Assembly: GCA_030038255.1 (NCBI GenBank) | Contig: JASHPH010000001.1 | Span: forward strand, 1 to 43,741 | Direction of reading: 5' to 3' | Origin: Candidatus Sulfotelmatobacter sp. | Lineage (GTDB): Bacteria; Acidobacteriota; Terriglobia; Terriglobales; Acidobacteriaceae | DNA: 43,741 nt | Shown: positions 32,819 through 41,865 of the stretch, one piece after another | Layout: every line of letters starts with the position of its first letter | How positions within the stretch are numbered: position 1 is the stretch's first letter | Notes under the pieces: generated by a model | Told to the model about the DNA's origin: nothing | The model's database searches: none | Seen by the model: the letters and a program-made list of their open reading frames with translations, nothing else | Position numbers and translations under genes: made by a program

Positions 32819-33265
32819 ATGAAGGAAACCATGGAACCTGTACGAGCCGGTGACCTGGGCGAAAAAGAGAGTTTCGCCAACCGCAAGCTGATCCGGCCGA
32901 CCCTGCCACGAATCGAGAACCACGGCAACCACCATCCGGTACCGGTTCAGTCGCAGGAACGACGCGATCGTCCTGAGCGCCCGCATGACCGCGGAGGAGA
33001 TCGTGGCGATCGTCCGGCGATGGGAGGGGGCAAGCGGCCCGCGCCTCCGGAGCAGACCAACGCCGAGAACTTTTACTACCAGAAGCAGATGCAGGCACGG
33101 ACCGCGATGGTCATCGTGCTGCGCGACGGAGAGGAAATCCGCGGTGTGATTGAGTGGTACGACAAAAACTGCCTCAAGGTAAACCGCGATTCGGGCGAGC
33201 CCAACCTGATGATCTACAAGCCCGCGATCAAATACATGTACAAGGAAAACGAGAACGGGCGGTAG
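32819..33265 (+). CDS. hfq: Hfq-like RNA chaperone with long N-terminal extension
   Basis: 148-aa protein (ATG 32819, with GAGGGG 9 nt upstream; a GTG at 32768 would add 17 residues). Residues about 1-80 are Pro/Arg/His/Gly-rich and look disordered ([19 protein letters not shown]). The last about 65 residues are an Hfq-type Sm domain: [20 protein letters not shown] (strands 1-2), [13 protein letters not shown] (strands 2-3) and [15 protein letters not shown] (Sm2). The layout follows Hfq with conserved Asp-Gly and aromatic-Asp, but the Sm2 signature YKHAI reads YKPAI and the N-terminal helix lacks the usual QDPFLN start. Likely an RNA chaperone acting with small RNAs; RNA-binding faces may differ from those of E. 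coli Hfq. Confidence 0.82.
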   Translation: MKETMEPVRAGDLGEKESFANRKLIRPTLPRIENHGNHHPVPVQSQERRDRPERPHDRGGDRGDRPAMGGGKRPAPPEQTNAENFYYQKQMQARTAMVIVLRDGEEIRGVIEWYDKNCLKVNRDSGEPNLMIYKPAIKYMYKENENGR

Positions 33266-33339
33266 CGGTTCTTCCAATAGCCGCAGTGAAAGTCTGTTCT
33301 CGTGACGCAGCGCTTAAGGGCGCGTGATCTTCCCGCATT

Positions 33340-33361
33340 CGGCACGCCTTCAGGCGTGCCC
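33340..33361. repeat. GGCACGCC hairpin repeat
   Basis: CGGCACGCCTTCAGGCGTGC ending CC, a perfect 8-bp stem with loop TTCA (33341-33360). It corresponds to the second block of the repeats at 20996 and 31290. It might also act as a terminator between hfq and dcd, though no T run follows. Confidence 0.55.
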
Positions 33362-33417
33362 CGATACGAATCTTGACTTTCACCACGGGCTGCTAAAGGT
33401 ACTCTTCCACCGTTCGT

Positions 33418-33969
33418 CTATAGCTTTGGCAGCACGATTCCTTTCTGTGCCTGATACTTGCCCTTGCGGTCGGCGTAGCTGGTTTCGCAGATTTCATCCG
33501 CCTGAAAGAAGATGATCTGGCAGAGGCCTTCGTTGGCGTAGATGCGCGCCGGCAACGGCGTCGTGTTGGAGATTTCCAGCGTGACGAAGCCCTCCCACTC
33601 CGGCTCGAACGGCGTCACGTTGACGATAATGCCGCAGCGGGCGTAGGTGCTTTTGCCGACGCAGATGGTGAGCACGCTGCGCGGGATCTTGAAATATTCG
33701 ACCGAGCGCGCCAGCGCGAAAGAATTGGGTGGGACAATGCAGATGTCGGTCTGCACGGTGACGAAGGATTTCTCGTCGAAATGTTTCGGGTCGACGATGG
33801 AGGAATTCACGTTGGTAAAAATCTTAAACTCGTCGGCCACGCGCAGGTCATAGCCGTAGGAGGACAGCCCGTAGGAAATCACGCCCTGGCGCACCTGCTT
33901 CTCGGAGAAGGGATTGATCATGTCGTGTTCCAGAGCCATCTTGCGGATCCAGCGGTCATTCTTCAGCAT
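33418..33969 (-). CDS. dcd: dCTP deaminase
   Basis: 183-aa enzyme that deaminates dCTP to dUTP, the first step to thymidylate in many bacteria. Diagnostic parts: [54 protein letters not shown] and [28 protein letters not shown]. The catalytic Glu lies in the [13 protein letters not shown] segment. Length 183 aa fits a dCTP deaminase; the sequence alone does not exclude a bifunctional deaminase/dUTPase. Transcribed alone, divergent from the HU gene. Confidence 0.94.
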   Translation of the reverse strand: MLKNDRWIRKMALEHDMINPFSEKQVRQGVISYGLSSYGYDLRVADEFKIFTNVNSSIVDPKHFDEKSFVTVQTDICIVPPNSFALARSVEYFKIPRSVLTICVGKSTYARCGIIVNVTPFEPEWEGFVTLEISNTTPLPARIYANEGLCQIIFFQADEICETSYADRKGKYQAQKGIVLPKL

Positions 33970-33982
33970 GGAACTCCTTGGT

Positions 33983-34100
33983 GGAATTGAGTCATTGAAT
34001 CATTTTGTGATTGAGTCATTGAGGGGCAGTCAGACCATGCAGCGATGGCCGCTTCTCGAACGCAAATGACTGAATGACCCGATGACAAAATGACTGAATC
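33983..34100. repeat. Inverted pair of GAGTCATT/AATGACT tandem-unit repeats
   Basis: The left arm (33985-34021) is built of TGAGTCATTGAATCATTTTG-type units. The right arm (34066-34100) reads AATGACTGAATGACCCGATG then ACAAAATGACTGAATC. The arms are near reverse complements, separated by about 45 nt. Located between divergent dcd and the HU gene. Confidence 0.75.
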
Positions 34101-34142
34101 TCTTCGGCTGGTGACTGCCAGTTTACGGGATAGATGCTCCCG

Positions 34143-34171
34143 TTGACAATCTCGGTTATCTCCCTTAGCAT
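34143..34171 (+). promoter_or_regulatory. Sigma-70-type promoter of the HU/IHF gene
   Basis: TTGACA (34143-34148), 17-nt spacer, TAGCAT (34166-34171). The start point would be about 40 nt before the GTG start. Best promoter match in the window. Confidence 0.7.
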
Positions 34172-34218
34172 CAATAACTTGAGGCATCATCTTTGACCCC
34201 TGGAACCGGGAGCGCGAT

Positions 34219-34488
34219 GTGATCAAGCTCGACATCATCAACGAAGTGGTGGCCAAGACTGGCATCACGAAGACCAAGGCTGAGCTGGCCGTGGAAACCG
34301 TCTTTGAAAGCATGAAGAAGGCGTTGGCCGCCGGCAATCGCATTGAGCTGCGGGGATTTGGCGTGTTCAACGTGCGCCCGCGCAAGACCGGCATCGGGCG
34401 CAACCCGCGCACCGGTGCGGAAGTCTCGATCCCGCCAGGCAGAGCGGTGCGCTTCAAGCCCGGGAAGGAATTGCAGTCGATTGACTGA
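34219..34488 (+). CDS. HU/IHF-type nucleoid DNA-binding protein
   Basis: 89-aa protein (GTG start with GGGAG 6 nt upstream). Reads as a standard member of the family: MIKLDIINEVVAKTGITKTK, the dimer helix VETVFESMKKALAAGNRIEL, RGFGVFNVRPRKTGIGRNPRTG, and IPPGRAVRFKPGKEL. The IHF/HU arm with the RNPRTG motif and the Pro in the following strand is present. It forms a homodimer or heterodimer that bends DNA; from sequence I cannot choose between HU and IHF. Strong promoter upstream at 34143-34171, divergent from dcd. Confidence 0.93.
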   Translation: MIKLDIINEVVAKTGITKTKAELAVETVFESMKKALAAGNRIELRGFGVFNVRPRKTGIGRNPRTGAEVSIPPGRAVRFKPGKELQSID

Positions 34489-34534
34489 TCTCCGACGGCA
34501 AAACGGCCGCGGCTCCCACCGAATCTTGTGCGTG

Positions 34535-34556
34535 CCAAGGCGCCGTCCTGCCTTGG
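34535..34556. terminator. Possible bidirectional hairpin between convergent genes
   Basis: Stem CCAAGGC (34535-34541) / GCCTTGG (34550-34556) between the HU stop codon (34488) and the acyltransferase stop codon (34584). Only a weak pyrimidine stretch follows (CGTCTTCTCTTTT), so termination is tentative. Confidence 0.4.
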
Positions 34557-34583
34557 GCACCCGCGTCTTCTCTTTTGCAGGGA

Positions 34584-35771
34584 CTATCGCTTTACGCGGG
34601 AGACAATCCTGCGCAGCGCAGGCCGGAGGCGGCGCGCGACGGGAAACAGCGCCTTGCGCCAGATCTGAAACAGACCATCGTTCAGAACAACTGTGAGCGG
34701 ACCCGGATAGTGGACGGGATTCTGGCAGAACTGCCGCTTGAATCGCGCCAGTGAACCCGGGCCGGAACCGAGATTGTAGCGGCTTGCGCCCTGCCGATAC
34801 ATGTCGCGCATGGCGTGCCAATGGAGAAACACAGCCGCCTGACGGTGTTGCGCTTCAAGGGCAGCCAGCTGGCAATGCGCTTCGGCGCCGTCACGGAACA
34901 CAAGTGCGCTGCCGACGACCCGGCTTTCAAACAGAACTGAATACAGGCGAACACAGTTGTGAGGCTGCGCTAACCGCATGGTCTGCAGGTAAAAAGAAAG
35001 GGGGCGCTCGAGGCGGAATTGTTTGCGGCGGGCACAGTCCTGGAAGATTGGCCATACGGCCGCGAGTGCTTCGGGCGAATCCTGCGCGCGAAATTCGTAA
35101 CCGGCCTCGGTGGCGCGGCGAATTTTGCGTCGGACCTCGCGGTCAAAGCTGGCCAGCGTGGCCTCTTCATCGGGAGACTGATAGACGATGTACTCCGGGG
35201 ACAAGGTCGCGTAATCCTGGAAAAACGGAAACACGTCCAGATTTTCAGCGTGGCCTGATGCAGCGAGTTGGCTGAGGACCTGCGGGTCGGAGTGGGTGAA
35301 GCGTATGAAGATGTATCCGTTCGCGCGGGCCCAGGCGATCAGCCCAGCAACTGCCTCGGCACAGGAGGGTTCGTTCGGCTGCAGGCACGCCGGACCGCGA
35401 AACACCAGCCCGATTTTCCACGAAGCGAATCCGATGGTGAGGATGCTGACAAAGGCGGGTGGGCGATCATGAGTACCCCACGCCAGATAATGCGGCGTGA
35501 CCCACAGCGGGCGGTAAGGCTCATTCCAGAACGGAAATTGATAGAGCGAAGCACCTGCCCCGAGCAAAACGTCATTCCACATGGCAAGGTCTTGCGGGCG
35601 TACTTCAAACCACGTGCCCGCCTCCGCGGCAGGTGTAGAGCGGATCTGGGCGGGCGAGGCCGGAATCTCGGGAATCGGGGCAGCCAGACTCATCCTGGAA
35701 AATCGTTTGGGGGAAATGGTGCGCCGCCAAGCCAGCAACGGTGAGCCGGTTGACTGCGTAAGCACGGCCAT
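34584..35771 (-). CDS. FemAB/GNAT-like acyltransferase
   Basis: 395-aa protein of the FemAB/BioF2-like GNAT group. The ASLYQFPFWNEPYRPLWVTPHYL segment, the FDREVRRKIRRATEAGYEFRA segment, FQDCARRKQFRLERPLSFYLQ, and VGSALVFRDGAEAHCQLAALE with FLHWHAMRDMYRQGASRYNLGSGPGSLARFKRQF match the N-acyl-amino-acid transferase fold used in peptidoglycan bridges or exopolysaccharide/lipid modification. The acceptor is unknown. No signal peptide or membrane segment; likely cytoplasmic. An ATG at 35693 (MSLAAPIPE) is an alternative start, but GGATGGA before the 35771 ATG is a better ribosome binding site. It stands alone, convergent with the HU gene. Confidence 0.75.
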   Translation of the reverse strand: MAVLTQSTGSPLLAWRRTISPKRFSRMSLAAPIPEIPASPAQIRSTPAAEAGTWFEVRPQDLAMWNDVLLGAGASLYQFPFWNEPYRPLWVTPHYLAWGTHDRPPAFVSILTIGFASWKIGLVFRGPACLQPNEPSCAEAVAGLIAWARANGYIFIRFTHSDPQVLSQLAASGHAENLDVFPFFQDYATLSPEYIVYQSPDEEATLASFDREVRRKIRRATEAGYEFRAQDSPEALAAVWPIFQDCARRKQFRLERPLSFYLQTMRLAQPHNCVRLYSVLFESRVVGSALVFRDGAEAHCQLAALEAQHRQAAVFLHWHAMRDMYRQGASRYNLGSGPGSLARFKRQFCQNPVHYPGPLTVVLNDGLFQIWRKALFPVARRLRPALRRIVSRVKR

Positions 35772-35950
35772 GTTCCATCCGGGTTGGTTGCAGGGCCAGA
35801 TGGACTGTGAAACTATGTTAGGCCGTTTATGATCGGCTCAAAATACCCTTTTCGTAATAGCCCGAAAGTGCCATTGGACGCGGTTTTTCGCCGCTTTCTG
35901 CTACGAATCGGACGGAGCGTCTAACTGGCCCGGCCGCCGTTCTCTCGGTC

Positions 35951-35999
35951 GTAGTAGCATCGTCGTAGTAGCATCCAGTTGTAGCATCCTTAGTAGCAA
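35951..35999. repeat. GTAGTAGCATC short repeats
   Basis: GTAGTAGCATC occurs twice (35951 and 35965), followed by TTGTAGCATCC and TTAGTAGCAAC, four irregular units in about 50 nt. It lies upstream of the site-2 protease gene. Confidence 0.6.
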
Positions 36000-36041
36000 C
36001 AAAGAGCGGCTCGGCTTCGTCCGGCGGGCCGGAAGACTTCC

Positions 36042-37043
36042 ATGTCTCAACCCGTTTCCCCGATTCCGTCCTCCACCCTTGAGTACTACCATGCGCTGCC
36101 GAGGCCGACAGGTCGGCGACCGCGCGATCGCTATTGGCTGCATGCACTGCTGCTCGTGGCCACGATCTTCACCACACTGGTCGTCGGGGCGTGGATGGAG
36201 TATTGCTTCCTGCACAACCTGCCTCCGTTTGTGGCGGGAGATGAATATCTTCCGTTTTTCAAGCTGGCGTGGGTTCTGGAGCGGCCCTCGCGCCTGCTGC
36301 TGGGCATACCGTTTTCTGCGACCCTGTTGGCGATCCTGCTGGCGCATGAAATGGGGCACTACCTGATGTGCCGCTACTACGGAGTGCGGGCGACGCTGCC
36401 ATTTTTTATTCCCGCGCCTACGTTGATCGGAACCCTGGGAGCGGTGATCCGGATCAAGGCGCCGATTCGATCGCGAGCTGCGTTGTTCGATATCGGCATT
36501 GCGGGGCCCATTGCCGGGTTTGTGGTGGCGACCGCAACGCTGGCGGTCGCGCTCGGGCTTTCCAAGCCGCTTCCGTACGGCACCGCTTCAGATCTGCAGC
36601 TGGGGTTTCCGCCGATCTTCGTCCTGATGCATGCCCTGCTGAGCACTGTGGCGCCGGGACATGCGATTGCCGGAGTGCCACTCGCGCATGTGTATTTGCA
36701 TCCCACGGCCGTGGCCGCTTGGGTGGGAATGTTTGCCACGGCGCTGAATCTGCTCCCGGCGAGCCAGCTGGATGGAGGACATATTGTGTACGCGCTTGCG
36801 CCGCGGGCACATCGCGCAGTGTCGTGGCTCACCGTGATTGTGCTCGCTTACATGGGTCGCGCATATATGGGATGGCGGTTCTGGGCCGCGCTGCTCGTCG
36901 CGATGAATGTTCTGACCTACAGGCAGCGGCAGGCGCCGGATCATCCGGTGCTTCCCACCACCCGCTGGGGGCTGGCGCTGGTGGCACTGCTTATGCTATG
37001 GCTGACGTTTACGGTCTCACCCTTCCGGCTACTCTGGAAATAA
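36042..37043 (+). CDS. Site-2 protease family (M50) membrane metalloprotease
   Basis: 333-aa polytopic protein with about seven to eight membrane helices. It carries the zinc motif HEMGH (102-106) in LLAHEMGHYLM and the third-ligand motif NLLPASQLDGGH (Asp244). The conserved RSRAALFDIGIAGPIAGF segment, found in many bacterial site-2 proteases of the EGY1-like group, follows the first motif. Such proteases cut substrate proteins inside the membrane, for example anti-sigma factors. No PDZ domain is visible, unlike RseP. A substrate cannot be proposed from the neighbours. Confidence 0.9.
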   Translation: MSQPVSPIPSSTLEYYHALPRPTGRRPRDRYWLHALLLVATIFTTLVVGAWMEYCFLHNLPPFVAGDEYLPFFKLAWVLERPSRLLLGIPFSATLLAILLAHEMGHYLMCRYYGVRATLPFFIPAPTLIGTLGAVIRIKAPIRSRAALFDIGIAGPIAGFVVATATLAVALGLSKPLPYGTASDLQLGFPPIFVLMHALLSTVAPGHAIAGVPLAHVYLHPTAVAAWVGMFATALNLLPASQLDGGHIVYALAPRAHRAVSWLTVIVLAYMGRAYMGWRFWAALLVAMNVLTYRQRQAPDHPVLPTTRWGLALVALLMLWLTFTVSPFRLLWK

Positions 37044-37110
37044 ACTGCGTTGAGCTAGCGGCTTGCCTGAGTCTCCCGTATACTGAATCGTTTTAATACG
37101 AGGTGATCTC

Positions 37111-39294
37111 GTGATCTCGATAGCTCGCATTGCTTTCTACCTGTTCGCAACTCTTCTGTGCGGCTCGGCGGCTGCGCAAACCATCGAAGTGGATGTGACG
37201 CACGCAACCAATCACTTTGTGCCTAAGGAAACTCTCGGCGCCGGCGTCGACCGCATTTCCGTCGAGGCGATCGATAAAGACTTGCTCCAGCCCACTCTCG
37301 CACAAACGCAGGCCTCGGGATGGCAGCCGGTAACCTACCGCCAGAATACGGAGCTTGCGGTCGAGGCCTGGCACTGGAATCCGCAAGGAACCTGGAGCGA
37401 TGCCAGCGGCAAAGGCTATTTCACCGGCTCGTCCACGCCTGCCGATATAATTCGCTATTCCTACGGCTACGGACTGCCGCGGCGTGGATTCACACGCAAC
37501 GATGGTACGGAGAACGTCGGCTTCTCGCGCCTCACCGACGGCGATCTCAACACGTTCTGGAAGAGCAATCCATACCTTACGCAGCGCTTCACAGGCGAGA
37601 GCGATGCCCTGCACCCGCAGTGGGTGGTTCTCGACCTGGCACAGACGCAACTGGTGAATAGCATTCGCATCGCATGGGGCGAGCCCTACGCCCGGCGCTA
37701 TGTGGTGCAGTACTTCACGGGAGACGATCCGATCCATGCGCCAACGCGCGGCGTGTGGCAGACGTTCCTGCAAGGGACGGTGACGAGCGGAAAGGGCGGA
37801 ACGGAAACGCTGCGACTGACGAACAGTGCCATTGGCGTGCGTTTCGTGCGCATCTGGATGACGGAGTCTTCGAATACGTGCGATGCCGATGGGCCCGCCG
37901 ATCCGCGCAACTGCGTCGGCTATGCCATCCGCGAAATCTATCTCGGCACGACAACCGAAGATGGCGCATTTCACGACATCATGCGGCACACGCCTGATCA
38001 GGAGCAGACGACAACGTATTGCTCTTCGGTGGATCCCTGGCACGAACCTTCTGACATCGGCTCAACGAAGCAGGCGCAGATGGGGTTCGATCTGTTTTTC
38101 ACTAGCGGCGTGACGCGGGGATTGCCGGCGATGATTCCCGTCGCCATGCTCTACGATACGCCGGAGAACGCCGCCGCCGAGATTGCGTATATCGAGAAGC
38201 GCGGCTATCCGATTTCTTACGTTGAGATGGGCGAAGAAGCGGACGGCCAATATATGCTGCCCGAAGACTACGCGGCTCTGTACATACAATGGGCGACGGC
38301 ACTGCACAAGGTTGACCCGGCACTGAAGCTGGGTGGGCCGTCGTTTACGGGTGAGAACCGCGATATTGAAGTCTGGCCTGATGCGAATGGCAAGGTTTCC
38401 TGGACCGGGCGTTTCGTCGATTACTTGAAGCAGCACGGACGTATGGGTGATCTGTCGTTCTTCTCGTTCGAGCACTATCCATACGATCCGTGCCGCACGC
38501 CGTGGGGCATGCTATACGAAGAACCGGAACTGGTCGGCCACATCATGCAAACGTGGCGAGATGACGGTATCCCGGCGGATGTGCCGATGTTTATCACCGA
38601 GGGGAATTTATCTTCGGCCGCGAGCGAAACCTATCAGGACATTTTCGCCGGCGTTTGGCTGGCGGACTACATCGGGTCGTTTCTGAATTCGGGCGGCAAA
38701 GGCATTTACTTTTTTCATTATCTGCCACTCCACATGGAACCCGGCTGCAACGGTTCACCGGGCACGTTCGGCATGTTCACGATCAATGGCAATTACGAAA
38801 TTCAGCAGCAACTGGCGCAGTTCTTTGTGGCACAACTGATCAATCTGGAGTGGGTACAGCCGGGCGGAGGCGAGCACCAGGTTTATTCGGCGAAGGGCGA
38901 CGTCGAGGACGGTGCCGGTCACGAGTTGGTGACGGCGTATGCGGTGAAGCGTCCGGATAGGAAGTGGGCGCTGATGATCGTGAACCGGGATCAGCAAAAC
39001 GCGCACAAGGTGCGAATTGCTTTTCAAGGGCAGGGCGGGCAGCCGAGCGCGTTTGCGGGGCCGGTTGAGATCAGCACATTCGGAAGCGCGCAGTATCAGT
39101 GGCATCCGGCGCGCACGCGATTTGAAGCGCACGCCGAGCATGCCGCAGAAAATACGGTGGTCGCCTACACCAAGGGATGGGCTGATCCGGATGGGCCGAT
39201 TGCGCGCGCAAAGGAAAATGCGGGAAAAGATACGACATATGAATTGCCCGCGGCATCAGTCACGGTGATTCGGGGCACGGTTGGTTCCAAATAG
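37111..39294 (+). CDS. Secreted clan-A-like glycoside hydrolase with an inserted discoidin-like module
   Basis: 727-aa exported enzyme. Signal peptide MISIARIAFYLFATLLCGSAAA, cleaved near AAA-Q. Residues about 130-280 look like an F5/8-type (discoidin/CBM32-like) beta-sandwich (LTDGDLNTFWKSNPYL, WVVLDLAQTQLVNSIRIAWG, VRFVRIWMTESS). The barrel shows an acid/base-like Glu in VEMGEEADGQ (Glu375) and a nucleophile-like Glu in VPMFITEGNLSS (Glu497), as in clan GH-A enzymes such as GH39/GH51/GH30. SFEHYPYDPCRTPW lies between them. A C-terminal beta domain (KWALMIVNRDQQNAHKVRI...) is typical of arabinofuranosidase/xylosidase-like enzymes. The family is not assignable by eye. Starts with GTG/ATG context lacking a strong ribosome binding site. 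Confidence 0.82.
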   Translation: MISIARIAFYLFATLLCGSAAAQTIEVDVTHATNHFVPKETLGAGVDRISVEAIDKDLLQPTLAQTQASGWQPVTYRQNTELAVEAWHWNPQGTWSDASGKGYFTGSSTPADIIRYSYGYGLPRRGFTRNDGTENVGFSRLTDGDLNTFWKSNPYLTQRFTGESDALHPQWVVLDLAQTQLVNSIRIAWGEPYARRYVVQYFTGDDPIHAPTRGVWQTFLQGTVTSGKGGTETLRLTNSAIGVRFVRIWMTESSNTCDADGPADPRNCVGYAIREIYLGTTTEDGAFHDIMRHTPDQEQTTTYCSSVDPWHEPSDIGSTKQAQMGFDLFFTSGVTRGLPAMIPVAMLYDTPENAAAEIAYIEKRGYPISYVEMGEEADGQYMLPEDYAALYIQWATALHKVDPALKLGGPSFTGENRDIEVWPDANGKVSWTGRFVDYLKQHGRMGDLSFFSFEHYPYDPCRTPWGMLYEEPELVGHIMQTWRDDGIPADVPMFITEGNLSSAASETYQDIFAGVWLADYIGSFLNSGGKGIYFFHYLPLHMEPGCNGSPGTFGMFTINGNYEIQQQLAQFFVAQLINLEWVQPGGGEHQVYSAKGDVEDGAGHELVTAYAVKRPDRKWALMIVNRDQQNAHKVRIAFQGQGGQPSAFAGPVEISTFGSAQYQWHPARTRFEAHAEHAAENTVVAYTKGWADPDGPIARAKENAGKDTTYELPAASVTVIRGTVGSK

Positions 39295-39317
39295 ATGGAA
39301 AGCTGGTTTGAAGCAGC

Positions 39318-39337
39318 AGCTAAGGGCTAAGGGCTAA
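39318..39337. repeat. CTAAGGG short tandem repeat
   Basis: Two to three CTAAGGG units (GCTAAGGGCTAAGGGCTAAC) in the 58-nt gap between convergent genes. Confidence 0.5.
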
Positions 39338-39352
39338 CAGCGAGAGCAATCT

Positions 39353-41809
39353 TCACATCAGCCACAGCGCATCCACATCGACAATGATCTGAGTGCGGGG
39401 GATCTTCTGTTGCGCCGCGTACGCCAGCATTGCGCGCAATGTCGTATTCAGCTTTTCCCGGCTCGGTGACTTCAGAACAAAGTGGTAACGGTAGTCGCGC
39501 TTCAACTTGAGAATGGGCGCAGCCGCCGGGCCGAGCACTCGCACTCCTTCGTGGCGAGTCGACTCAAACCACCTGCCGAGCAATCCTGACCATTCGAGGG
39601 CTTCATCGAGTTTGTCGCTGCGCAGGAGGACATTGGCGAGGGCCGAATACGGCGGATAGTGCATCCAGCTGCGAAAGCGAAGCTCTTTTTCGTAGAAGCC
39701 AGCGAAGTCGTGGCGGGCGGCATACTGCACGGCGTAATGATCCTGAAAGTAAGTCTGCAGAATGACCTTGCCGGGAGATTGGCCGCGCCCGGCACGGCCG
39801 GCGACCTGAGTCAGCAACTGAAAGGTGCGCTCGGCGGCGCGGAAGTCGGGCAGGCCGAGCGCGACGTCGGCACCGACGACGCCCACCAGCGTAACGCCGT
39901 GAATGTCATGGCCCTTGGCGATCATCTGCGTGCCGACGACGATGTCCAGTTCGCCATCGTTCAGCGCGTTGAGGGTGCGCTCGAAATCTTCGTGGCTGCG
40001 GACTGTGTCGCGGTCGAGACGGGCGATGCGCGCCTGCGGGAACAGGCCGTGCAGCAACTCCTCCAGCTTCTCCGAACCGGTTCCGAGAAAATAGACGTAC
40101 TCGCTGCCGCAGTGCACGCACGCTTTCGGCACAGGCGCCATGAATCCGCAATAGTGGCAGACCATCTTGTGCTCGCGTTTGTGGTGAGTGAGCGCGATGG
40201 CGCAGTTTGCGCACTCCAGTTTCTTGCCGCAAGCGCGGCAAAGCACGACGGGCGAGTATCCGCGGCGGTTGAGCAGAACCATGACCTGCTCTCTGCGTTC
40301 CATACGCGTCTGGATTTCACTGGCGAGTTTTCGCGAAATCACCTGCTCCTGACCGGTTTCGTGAAATTCCTGGCGCATGTCGACGATTTCGACTTCCGGC
40401 AGCGGACGCTGCCGCACGCGGTCGGGGAGTTCGACCAGCGCATATTTGTTCTTCGTCGCATTGAAGTAAGACTCGAGCGAGGGAGTGGCCGAACCGAGCA
40501 CGACGACGGCGCCGGCCATCTTGGCGCGCATGACGGCCACATCGCGCGCGTGGTAGCGCGGCGTCTCCTCCTGTTTGTAGGAGGCGTCGTGTTCTTCGTC
40601 GACGATGATCAGGGCGAGGTCCGCAACCGGAGCGAACACGGCGGAGCGCGTGCCCACGACCATGCGGGCCTCGCCGCGCTTGATGCGATGCCACTGCTCG
40701 GCGCGTTCTTTGTGAGAAAGTGCGGAATGCAGGATGGCGACTTCGTCGCCGAAGACCTGGTGCAGATCGGCGGCGACAGCCGGTGTGAGGCCGATTTCCG
40801 GCACCAGCAGGATGGCCGAGCGGCCAGCGTCGAGCACCGCGCGCATACTGGCGAGATAAACGGCAGTTTTTCCCGAGCCGGTCACACCGTGCAGAAGCAT
40901 GCCCGTAAACTCTCGACTCTCAACGCCCTCGCGCACGCGAGCCAGCGCCGACTGCTGTGCGGGGTTGAAATCGAATTCGAAAGGCGACGGACGCGGCTTG
41001 GCGCGCGAAACGGCGAAGTCGGCGGGTTCTTCGACAATGGCAATTAGACCGCGGCGAACGAGGGTGTTGAGTGTGGTGCGCGGAACATCGAGGGATTGCA
41101 GAGTGGCGACCGGAACCCGGCCGCCAGAAGCCGCCATAGTGTCGATGACTTTCCGCTGATTGTCGTTCAACCTGCCTTCGGCGGAGTTGAGCACGGCGAT
41201 CTTCACTGTGCGGGTGGCATCTTGTACGGCAGAGATGTCTTCCCGCGTCAGCCACTGTTTGCGCACCATGCCGTTGAGAATCGACCGAGAAGCGCGTGTG
41301 GCCGAGCGTAACGATTGTTCGCTGACCATCTCTGCCCCGTCCGGTTCGGATTGGTGAGCGGCCAGGTAGTCGAGCACACGAAACTCTGCGGCCTGCTGCT
41401 CGGGAGTGCTCCGCGAACGCGCTGATGATCCCGACATTCCGGCGAGATGCAGCGCCATCAGGCCAGCCTCAGTGATGCGGTATCCGATGGAGCGTTTGAA
41501 CTCGGCGCTCAGTGGCAGCATGGTGCGGAAGACTTCGCCGATGGGAGCAAGGTAGTAGTCGGAAATCCAGCGGCCGAGCCGCAGCAGTTGATCGTCGAAT
41601 ACGGGAGTTTGATCGAGAACAGCGAGAATGTTTTTCGTCGCGACGGAGGGCTGGCGATCGTGTAACTCGACGACGATGCCCGTCATGCGCTTCTGGCGGA
41701 AGGGGACGAGGACGCGTCCGCCCACGAGTGGTGTGGCTTCCGCCGGGACGCGGTAGGTGAACGCCATGTCCAGCGGGACGGGCAGGGCGACGTCGCAGAA
41801 TTCGGGCAT
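39353..41809 (-). CDS. priA: Primosomal protein N' (replication restart helicase PriA)
   Basis: 818-aa superfamily 2 helicase that restarts collapsed replication forks. The N-terminal 3'-end-binding domain starts CDVALPVPLDMAFTYRVP. Walker A GVTGSGKTAVYL, Walker B VDEEHDASYKQ and motif GSATPSLESYF are present, with QMIAKGHDIHGVTLVGV and LLTQVAGRAGRG in the second RecA lobe. The zinc-binding insert CRACGKKLECANC...CHYCG...CVHCG carries eight cysteines, as in other PriA proteins. Length is a little above E. coli PriA (732 aa), the extra part being the AALSG... linker between the N-domain and helicase core. Gene order priA, UDG, coaBC on the same strand suggests one transcription direction. Confidence 0.96.
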   Translation of the reverse strand: MPEFCDVALPVPLDMAFTYRVPAEATPLVGGRVLVPFRQKRMTGIVVELHDRQPSVATKNILAVLDQTPVFDDQLLRLGRWISDYYLAPIGEVFRTMLPLSAEFKRSIGYRITEAGLMALHLAGMSGSSARSRSTPEQQAAEFRVLDYLAAHQSEPDGAEMVSEQSLRSATRASRSILNGMVRKQWLTREDISAVQDATRTVKIAVLNSAEGRLNDNQRKVIDTMAASGGRVPVATLQSLDVPRTTLNTLVRRGLIAIVEEPADFAVSRAKPRPSPFEFDFNPAQQSALARVREGVESREFTGMLLHGVTGSGKTAVYLASMRAVLDAGRSAILLVPEIGLTPAVAADLHQVFGDEVAILHSALSHKERAEQWHRIKRGEARMVVGTRSAVFAPVADLALIIVDEEHDASYKQEETPRYHARDVAVMRAKMAGAVVVLGSATPSLESYFNATKNKYALVELPDRVRQRPLPEVEIVDMRQEFHETGQEQVISRKLASEIQTRMERREQVMVLLNRRGYSPVVLCRACGKKLECANCAIALTHHKREHKMVCHYCGFMAPVPKACVHCGSEYVYFLGTGSEKLEELLHGLFPQARIARLDRDTVRSHEDFERTLNALNDGELDIVVGTQMIAKGHDIHGVTLVGVVGADVALGLPDFRAAERTFQLLTQVAGRAGRGQSPGKVILQTYFQDHYAVQYAARHDFAGFYEKELRFRSWMHYPPYSALANVLLRSDKLDEALEWSGLLGRWFESTRHEGVRVLGPAAAPILKLKRDYRYHFVLKSPSREKLNTTLRAMLAYAAQQKIPRTQIIVDVDALWLM

Positions 41810-41865
41810 TGGTTGGAAGGATAAATCAGGACGTTGTGGATCGCGGCCCGCCGTGGCAGGGTAGG

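Noticed and set aside
39659..41047. 462-codon open frame on the plus strand opposite priA
   Set aside because: Antisense to intact priA; the translation is low-complexity and matches nothing I know.
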